Below, piece by piece: positions 56,558-64,000 of a stretch of DNA of 64,000 bases. The stretch's first letter is position 1. Every line of letters starts with the position of its first letter. The DNA is from Helicoverpa zea (lineage: Eukaryota; Arthropoda; Insecta; Lepidoptera; Noctuidae). A program made the translations under genes and the position numbers. The stretch is from the NCBI RefSeq assembly GCF_022581195.2, contig NC_061473.1:6386001-6450000 (forward strand). Direction: 5' to 3'. The notes below the pieces were generated by a model, which had not been told where the DNA came from, made no database searches, and worked only from the letters and a program-made list of their open reading frames with translations.

Positions 56558-56900
56558 AAATTAGCGAGTAAATACTCGCATTACACCAACAGAGAATACA
56601 GTATTCTTTCCATGATCCCTTTGTAATAAATCTTCAAAATGATCAGCATTAGCGGCCATTTTAAATTATAACAAAATCGTGGCGATAACAAACACTAGTA
56701 CTTGGGATTTCAAATTTTGAAAGAGATTTCCTTATGCTTGATTAGCATATTTCAATTTATGGCTTCGGTAACATGAGGTCAATGTTTGTGTATTAACCAC
56801 ATTATCTGCCTACCTTTTTGATATACATATGTAGGTACTGGTTACTTTGTCAAACATTTACTGCCGTTCTCAATATTGTTTCTATCTGCTGATTTGATTA

Positions 56901-57127
56901 TAGTTCGGCCATTCAGAGAATGCGTTCCTGACACGTCGCGATTGAACTGACGACGTAACTTTGCAATGGCGTTGCAGTTACGATAAAAATATTTTTGCTG
57001 GTTGTTTACCGTTTTAACAATTGAGGAGCATTAAAACAACATTATTATATCAATAATCAATGAATGTAGTTACGTCGTCAGTTCAATCGCGACGTGTCAG
57101 GAACGCATTCTCTGAATGGCCGAACTA
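56901..57127. mobile_element. 227-bp MITE with perfect 60-bp inverted repeats
   Basis: TAGTTCGGCCATTCAGAGAA through CGACGTAACT is exactly mirrored at the right end. TA dinucleotides flank it at 56899-56900 and 57128-57129. The central ~107 bp (..GATAAAAATATTTTTGCTGG..) is shared with the right end of the 46884-48273 element. Likely Tc1/mariner-type by TA target; this is inference. Confidence 0.9.
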
Positions 57128-57129
57128 TA

Positions 57130-60100
57130 CTATATAGAGACAGACATTTTGACATTTGCCCCATACAAGTAATGTCAAATTCCTATTATTTACAAGTAAA
57201 CTCGAATCTTAAATTCGTTGTTAATTACGTTCCGAGTATAGGTGAAGTATATTAATTTACTTATTAATTCGTTCTTAACCAACATATAATTCGCCTTGCC
57301 CAAAAATGCCAACACACAAGTCAAGATCAAAATTTGCTCTACCAAAACTCTGTTTGTATGTAAGTAGGTATATTATGTCTACAAAAATTATGTTTATTAT
57401 ATGGTTTTCCCACTGTAACAACTTTATAGGCCGTTTACCCACTCACAAATCATGGTTAGATTATGCTCATTCACCATGCCGTTAATTTTGGCCAATAAAA
57501 CATCAGTGCGTTGACATATGAACTCAATAATGACCTGATAAAAAGTTCTAATACTATCCAAAATAAATAATTTATTATTATTAAATAGTTCTAATGTGAT
57601 TTAATTCTCACATAATCAGAAGAGACCGTTAAATTTTATTAATCATTAAATCATCGTTATTGGATAATCGATCGATGGCAACGGTTCGGCTTTGTAGTTT
57701 CAGATTACAATTTTGAATTGAGAAGTCGTTAATTTAAATATGGCGGCAGTATTATATGTAATTAATTACTCTGCTGGTATCTTATGAAATAGCATATATG
57801 ACTTTTGAACTTATGTAGTTATCGAAATAACCCTTGTATGTAAACAAATCGGATTCGTTTCTCTGATGATTGCCCCTAAACGTTTCAAAAGTTGATGCTC
57901 ATTTCGTCCTTCTTCGATCTCGAACCTTCTTTTAATAAAGTTCTGATATTCAATTAATTAACAAGATATTATCTTATAATCATTGCAAAACTAACTATAC
58001 TGTTATGTATGAGTTTAAATCCCACCTCTTTCTTTATGGTCTTATGACGCATCCATAAACTTAATACCATAGATCATAGATTCCGCAACATGTCAAAGAG
58101 TTTCGGCCAGTATAACGACCTCTTTCAAGAGTTAGCTAACAGACCGTTATCTGTGGTTTAAAAAATCATCGATCACTTACCATTTGTTTGTTATTTCGAA
58201 TGAAATTCTAATATAACGCAAGTGGGTCTCTTGTGTTAGTGTAGGCTGTTGACTTATGACTAATATTACCTACGTAGATGCAAACCTTACTGTTACGAGA
58301 GCCATCGAGTATGGCAAATCTCATTAGCCGGTATACTTTATGTTGCTATTTGTCAATGTTGGATTATGGGTCGTTTAATAAGGATTGATAGTCGTGGTTT
58401 TTGATTAATAGTATCAGAGGGACAAGTATCAGTTTTTTCTGTGGGTAAGTATGTGTCATCTTTAATAGTTTTTGCATGTCTTCTTTCTTTCTCCATGGTA
58501 ACCATTTCGCACACCCGGATTGAAAGTACATATAACCTTTCTCTATAATACTAAAACGGACTAAATCGGTCCAGTAGTTCCTGAGTTTGGTTCTTCAAAC
58601 AAACTCTTCAGCTTTTTAATATGAGTAGGTATAGATTCGATACTGAACACTTTAGGTACCTCTGACGTCGGCTTCCTAAGAAAGCCACATCCATATTTGT
58701 TTAATGCAAGATAAAGTTAGACCGGTTTCATGGATGGCAAATGTACCATAAATCACTTGTTAAAAAACCCATGGTTTCAATGACTCAGGAGATAATACTG
58801 AATCATCAAACAGAATTTAGTTAGATGACTTTGAGACAGGTAGGCAGACTTTATTGGACAAATTAACATATTAATGACCATTTTAGTTCTCAATTTCTCT
58901 TTACTTTGGCAGAAGTAGAGTCAGTTAAGCCACATTTCCTGAATTTCAGTCTTATGTTATCATTACTAACTGTTCTTAGCGGTTTCACCCCCTTCCCACA
59001 ATTCGGTAAAAGGAACTTCATCGCGTTCAAACAAACTCTTCAGCTTGGGATGGATGGAGGGGAGGAAAAATTGGGGCGAGAGTTTTGACCTTATAAAAAC
59101 CAAGGTTCGCAGGCTACAAAGAAATTACATTTAGAAAAGCCCTAAAAGACACCTACCTTATCAGGACCTTCAATTCAGGACCCCATTCTTAACATCGCGG
59201 AAAACACCAGAAAAATATCACTAACAACAAATAATTAAAAAAAGATGTCCAAATTGAAATAAATGTCCAAAAATATAAGATAATTAGGTAGAGTTTTTAC
59301 GATGGCTGTCGTAAATTGGTCCCAGAAAGAGCTAACGACACTTCGGGCAATAAAGTTGAGAATCAATCAACTCCCGCGCATCGTAAAATTGCGTGTTTTA
59401 AGTAGCTTATTAAGGTGTTTGTGAGATTTTTGTTTTATTTATTTTTTACATTACTTCTTGTTAAAGAGTGATGACTTTTGGGTTTGATACCACAATTTTC
59501 TTTTTGTGAAAATATGTACAAAGTTATTTATAAGTTTTTACAAAAAAGAATGTTACAAAAAAGGTAATTACACTAACTTTTTTTAATGAGATATTGAACG
59601 CTTATGATCATTTTTTCCCTCTTTATACTCCTGGATTTAGCTGGTATAGAAAAACATTTGTTGCTTCAAGCTTCAATTCAACAACGTACATTTGAGCGGG
59701 AGTCCATGGTAGCATGATTTACACACAAGGATGGCTTTTTGCGATTTTTTGAAATGTTCGCCCAGAATTCGTTACTGTTTACTAGAGCAGAGCAGAGAGA
59801 CCAGAAGAAACATTTGAGTGCGTCACAGTCTGCAACGGTAGAATCTTTCCTTGCCAAGCACTAGAGTACTAGATGATAAATATTGCACTGCAATCTACAC
59901 TTACCTTTACTCGAAGCCGATCTCCTTATAAGCGTATTCACCCACCATGATCGATGTTCGTCATTGCACCTACATTAACTAAAACAAGTTAAAGTGTTAC
60001 TGACCCGTTCCTATAGAAATTATCATCTAACAAATGAGTATATTTACCACAAACACACCAGGTGTTATTTCTCTTTCCTAGACTAATTAATATCACCTCC

Positions 60101-60830
60101 ATTTTAAGTTAATTCTAGTTAATTATACGGATATTTCGAACCAGTTTAGCAGTTTTCTGAGAATCGGTTCAATCTTCTTTATGAGTTCGCGCAATTCTTT
60201 GAACTGATAGATGAAATTGATATGTTAATTTTCAAATTGATCGTCTGGCCATTACTTAGTAAGTATTTAACTGTTAGACTTTTGCATTCTGAGTCTGGGG
60301 CTGCGGGATTATTCGAAAGAGTTACCGTGGTCTTCGTAAGGGCTCCAAAAGGTACAGAGGTGAGTTTCAGTCAGTAAAAATCTGACACTCCGTACCATAG
60401 GTCATCTGATGTTTCCCACATAAGAAAACTTAATAATTTGTTAAATCTATCCAATAATTCTCGGGATTAGCGTGTTCAAAACAAACAAACTCCTCAGATT
60501 TGTAATATTAGTAGGTACAGATAATGTCTGCTAAGTATAAAATGTTAATTTATAAAACATAATGACTAATATTGACCGCAAAAGATCCGTTACCGAAGGA
60601 GTTTCGAAAATAATTGCTCAATAAAATGAGTTCCCAGAAATGGTCTGTTTTGACCAAAATGTGGACATAAATTTTGGATAAGGCGTACGTTTATCCGGGT
60701 GTAGAATTTACCTACTTGTAGGTATTTGTGTGATGTAACTTTTCGAAGATTTTGTGTATACATAATTGTTTAGTGGTCAAATGTCAAAATGCTTTACAGT
60801 TTCTTCATTCAAAAATCTATAGTAGGTATT
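57130..60830. other. non-coding stretch with Helitron-like fragments
   Basis: Reversed fragments of the ..AAACAAACTCTTCAGCTT.. repeat lie at 58545-58630, 59025-59045 and 60440-60520. A partial copy of the AGTCAGTAAAAATCTGACAC repeat lies at 60361-60410. No exon is supported. Confidence 0.4.
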
Positions 60831-60844
60831 AGAGGTTAATTAAA

Positions 60845-61231
60845 AAAAAAGTCGTGGTGGCCTAGTGGGTAAAGGACCAACCTCTCAAGTATGAGGGCGC
60901 GGGTTCGATCCCAGGTCAGGCAAGTACCAATGCAACTTTTCTAAGTTTGTATGTGCTTTCTAAGTATATCTTAGACACCATGGACTGTGTTTCGGATGGC
61001 ACGTTAAACTGTAGGTCCCGGCTGTCATTGAACATCCTTGGCAGTCGTTACGGGTAGTCAGAAGCCAGTAAGTCTGACACCAGTCTAACCAAGGGGTATC
61101 GGGTTGCCCGGGTAACTGGGTTGAGGAGGTCAGATAGGCAGTCGCTTCTTGTAAAGCACTGGTACTCAGCTGAATCCGGTTAGACTGGAAGCCGACCCCA
61201 ACATGATTGGGAAAAGGCTCGGAGGATGATG
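60845..61231 (+). mobile_element. SINE-A, full length, perfect 14-bp target duplication
   Basis: The reference copy for the family. The tRNA-derived head has GTGGCCTAGTGGGTAAAGG as box A and GGTTCGATCCC as box B. The body includes GGGTATCGGGTTGCCCGGGT and GAGGAGGTCAGATAGGCAGT. The end is CCCCAACATGATTGGGAAAA then GGCTCGGAGGATGATG, an (ATG)n tail. The flanks 60831-60844 and 61232-61245 are identical (AGAGGTTAATTAAA). The family resembles noctuid HaSE-type SINEs from memory. LINE-mediated mobilisation is inferred from the long flank repeats. Confidence 0.93.
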
Positions 61232-61259
61232 AGAGGTTAATTAAAGTATGTTACAAATA

Positions 61260-61445
61260 TATTGGGTCGGCTTCCAGCCTAATCGGATACAGATGAGTAC
61301 CAGTGCTTTACAAGGAGCAACTGCCCATCTGACTTTCTTAACTCACTTACCCAGGCGACCCTATACCCCTTGGTAAGACTGGTTGTCAGACTTTCTGACT
61401 TCTGACTACCAACCTACTGACTGCCAAAGATGTTTAAACGACCAT
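61260..61445 (-). mobile_element. SINE-A fragment, inverted, 15 bp after the full copy
   Basis: On the plus strand it reads GGGTCGGCTTCCAGCCTAAT, GTACCAGTGCTTTACAAGGA, CCTTGGTAAGACTGG. It is in the opposite orientation to the neighbour at 60845-61231, making a long inverted SINE pair. Confidence 0.85.
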
Positions 61446-62430
61446 TAATATCAAGTTATTTTCACAAATTCTATGTCGCAAAATAATAATCGCAAATATT
61501 TTTAATGATTTGCACAAAATAGTGTATCTAAAATGCAGCTAGCATGTGTTAGCGCTATCATAAAGTTTAAAGTTTCTGCGGTTTTTGAATATTCATAAGT
61601 TTCGCGCAAACATACGTGTGTTACGCCTCATTTTGATATTACATACTTTCAATTCAATCGATCTAGTCCGTTCAGTGATGTTATGTCTTCATATATTTTA
61701 TCGTGTTTCTATCAAATAACCATAAATATACATTGACATAAATGCTGTATTCATGTCAATGTAAGTAGGTTATTTTATAAACCACGTGGAAGACTTTTAT
61801 TTAAGTCTTGGATTTGAAAAAAATTATATCGTATCATCAAAGTTTGATTATTTTACAGCAGCACTGGCTGTTCCCCTAGGTCCCACTTATGTCCCGAGGG
61901 TACCTCTTCCCGTAATCGGATAGAAAATAGTTTGGGTTGTTTCTCGGGTTTGAGAGTTTCTGACTACCAATTTTGCTTCAGTATATAGGCTTAGCAGTTT
62001 TGGCTTGAAAGTCGGACAGACATTAATAATACCTCCTAAAATTGTTTATTGCTCTATTATTTCTACCACATTCCATACTTACAAACGCAAGTTCCTTTTA
62101 AAATATTCTCTAAACTAATTTACCCATGTCAAACGTAGTTATTAAGATGTGTGCCACGTCTAGTTCGTAATGAGGTTTTGTACAAATGGCGACGCGCAGG
62201 AATGTTCCTAGCCTTTGATACGCAAGGCTGTAGCCTGATAGGAATGTCTTTCGATCTATCGATATAATTATATAAATAAATTATGTGAAATTGCTTCAAT
62301 ATTGATTAATAGACTGTTTATAGGATTATTTTTGTCCATATTGCTACTGGATTATGATTCTCTTCGGGTAAAGTATGCAGTGTTTTGACTTCATCAGAAT
62401 TTTGTAATGGCCCATCAGTTAATTTATGTG
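61446..62430. other. non-coding stretch
   Basis: No gene, repeat or RNA that I can support in this AT-rich interval. Confidence 0.35.
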
Positions 62431-62462
62431 TTTTTGTATTCCCCTTATTTTTTCAGGTAACC
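62431..62462 (+). promoter_or_regulatory. weak third candidate recursive splice site
   Basis: A very good pyrimidine tract (TATTCCCCTTATTTTTTCAG) ends at 62456 and is followed directly by GTAACC. The acceptor half is strong, but the donor half departs from consensus at +5 and +6, so this may simply be the acceptor-like end of a non-coding stretch or the start of an exon I cannot recognise. It lies 12 kb after the signal-peptide exon. Confidence 0.25.
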
Positions 62463-62806
62463 TCGTACCTAAATAGCATAATGTTAGTAATTACATATTT
62501 TTGTTATTAGCTTATAATGTGTCCCAATACAAAATGTCATCAACGAGCTTACGTCATGATTGAAGTTTCCTTTAAGCCCTTTCAGCATTTCTGCAAAAAA
62601 CACCCCTCTTTTCACCGGCCATAACTTCCCAATCAAATCTAATCACAATCGATCTTCAAATTCCAATAAGACATTCATTATGCAATCAGCTTCCACCTCG
62701 CATAACTTCCCCAAACAGCCTGTCAAATCATAACAAATGTTCACACCATTCAGTCTCTTATCAGACACCATCTAACTGTGATAACTAGCTGACAGGCACT
62801 GGTAAC

Positions 62807-62918
62807 AAATGACTGGGCTTCGATAATGGCTACTAATCTGTCAAATAGACACAAGGGCGACTGTTCGAAAGACGAGGAAATGAAAAGACTCAAGTCAGGG
62901 TTCGAAATTGGATAAGAG
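62807..62918. repeat. ~110-bp dispersed repeat, copy 1
   Basis: Shares CACAAGGGCGACTGTTCGAA then AGACGAGGAAATGAAAAGAC and CAGGGTTCGAAATT with 63448-63558. The small minus-strand frames across both copies are alike only because the DNA is. It is followed at 62963-63035 by a second repeat, AGTCAGTAAGAGTCTGACAC plus a GC hairpin (CCCGCTG/CAGCGGG). Confidence 0.8.
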
Positions 62919-63125
62919 TAACCGCGGCCCTGGTACATAAAAGGCCTACGACAGAACACGATGGTTTTTAGTCAGTAAGAGTCTGACACTCCCTCCCCGC
63001 TGCTAACCCACAGCGGGAGGGGTCATTTGATGATTTTTGACGTCGTTAAAAAAAAGGGTTCAAAATTAGATAGGACAATACTAGACTTACCTGTTGATGT
63101 GAATTGACTGGACTATGTAGTCTGA

Positions 63126-63230
63126 AATCACCAACCCGCATTAAGCAAGCGTGGTGATTAATGCTCAATCCTTCTCCGTGTTAGAGGAGGCCTGTGCCCA
63201 GCAGTGGGGATAAAAAAGGTGTAACAGTAA
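63126..63230 (+). repeat. non-LTR retrotransposon 3' tail fragment
   Basis: CCAACCCGCATTAAGCAAGC, GTGGTGATTAATGCTCAATC, CTTCTCCGTGTTAGAGGAGG and CCCAGCAGTGGGG: the same LINE tail as at 9067-9176, better preserved. Confidence 0.7.
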
Positions 63231-63447
63231 CAGTGAATTGAACTCTATTGTCAAGAGTGTAAGGTTGGAAGTTGCTTGGAGTTTGAAGGGGGTATATTGT
63301 CAGGTGGGGTAAAAGCGAGTACCATAACTAGGATGATATATTCAACCATTGACAATATATGACTTTATAATAGTATGACTTTTAAATTACTATGTGTATT
63401 AAGTATTTACTAGGCTGAAGTTTTAAGTTACCTATATTGTTTAATTA

Positions 63448-63558
63448 CAAATGGCTAGGCTTTGATTAAAGCCACTAATCTATCAGTTAGCCACAAGGGC
63501 GACTGTTCGAAAGACGAGGAAATGAAAAGACTCAGGTCAGGGTTCGAAATTATGCTCC
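63448..63558. repeat. ~110-bp dispersed repeat, copy 2
   Basis: Same unit as 62807-62918 in the same orientation, 641 bp further on, differing mainly in the first 40 bp. Confidence 0.8.
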
Positions 63559-63822
63559 TTTCTAGACTTTGCTGTTGAAGTGAATTGAACACTATTTTGA
63601 AGACTGTAAAGTTGGAATTTGATTGGGGTTCGAAGGTGGTGTATTTGGAGTAAGGCGCGGTTTGTGGTGTAAGATCTTTTATCAGTCGAGACATTTGTAT
63701 TGGCATTATTGTTCTGTAGGTTGCTTTTATATGGTTATCTTAGAAAACGGTTAATAAACCAAGTAAAAGCGTAATATACCTTACTGTTTAAAGTGGTTTG
63801 GTTTAGAATACTTAATACTTCA

Positions 63823-63974
63823 GTCTAACCAAGGGATATTGGGTTGCCCGGGTAACTGGGTTGAGGAGGTCAGATAGGCAGTCGCTCCTTGTAAAGCAAT
63901 GGTACTCATCTGAATCCGGTTAGACTGGAAGCCGACCCCAACCTAGTTGGGAAAAGGCTCGGAGGATGATGATG
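63823..63974 (+). mobile_element. SINE-A fragment, 3' half
   Basis: From CAGTCTAACCAAGGGATATT to GGCTCGGAGGATGATGATGG. Close to the 60845 copy in sequence; the 5' half is absent. Confidence 0.9.
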
Positions 63975-64000
63975 GTTTAGATACTTCTTGGTCCTCTAGC

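Noticed and set aside
56301..56626. Two overlapping Ala/Arg-rich frames
   Set aside because: They run through the GC-rich palindromic MITE and end outside it without splice sites.
62750..63706. Two similar minus-strand peptides (LSLFISSSFEQSPL)
   Set aside because: The similarity comes from the 110-bp DNA repeat on which both lie; neither has a start or splice context of its own.

Overview
This is AT-rich animal DNA (about two thirds A+T by eye), almost certainly from a moth, probably a noctuid. It carries tRNA-headed SINEs, Helitron-like elements with ...CTAG^T ends, TA-flanked MITEs and LINE tails of the kinds that litter lepidopteran genomes. No bacterial operon, tRNA gene, rRNA gene or CRISPR array is visible. 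Species and family names are inferences from recalled repeat types and were not checked against a database.

Coding content is sparse: a few short exons with good splice sites. (1) A two-exon minus-strand gene at 2349-2786 encodes a 93-residue zinc-binding protein. (2) A divergent-promoter pair sits at 41946-42577. The plus-strand first exon resembles the N-terminus of insect YqaJ/SWIM-type proteins, and the minus-strand first exon is a THAP zinc finger. The two run toward each other, so each lies in the other's first intron. (3) A plus-strand exon at 50365-50461 holds a start codon and signal peptide and ends in a perfect donor. All other open frames are best explained by repeats or chance. 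A 134-residue minus-strand frame at 29919-30323 is the only borderline case.

The main finding is a pair of zero-length splice junctions on the plus strand, at 10690/10691 and 31531/31532. Each has a pyrimidine tract ending CAG fused directly to GTAAGT, the signature of recursive splicing (ratchet points) in long insect introns. They are spaced about 20.8 and 18.8 kb and lead to the signal-peptide exon at 50365. I read most of the window as the giant 5' intron of one secreted or membrane protein gene that begins left of the window and continues to the right.

The intron is packed with mobile DNA. At 11113-16682 lies a 5.57-kb minus-strand LTR retrotransposon with identical 187-bp LTRs, a 5-bp target duplication, a tRNA-Ser-type primer site and a polypurine tract, but no recognisable gag-pol. 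In their place it has two tandem arrays and a nested full-length SINE. A Helitron-like unit is tandemly duplicated at 32393-35062 with a sharp identity boundary. Several TA-flanked inverted-repeat elements occur (5338-5750, 19037-19501, 46884-48273, 56901-57127). About ten copies of one SINE family are scattered throughout, one of them full length with a perfect 14-bp target duplication at 60845-61231.
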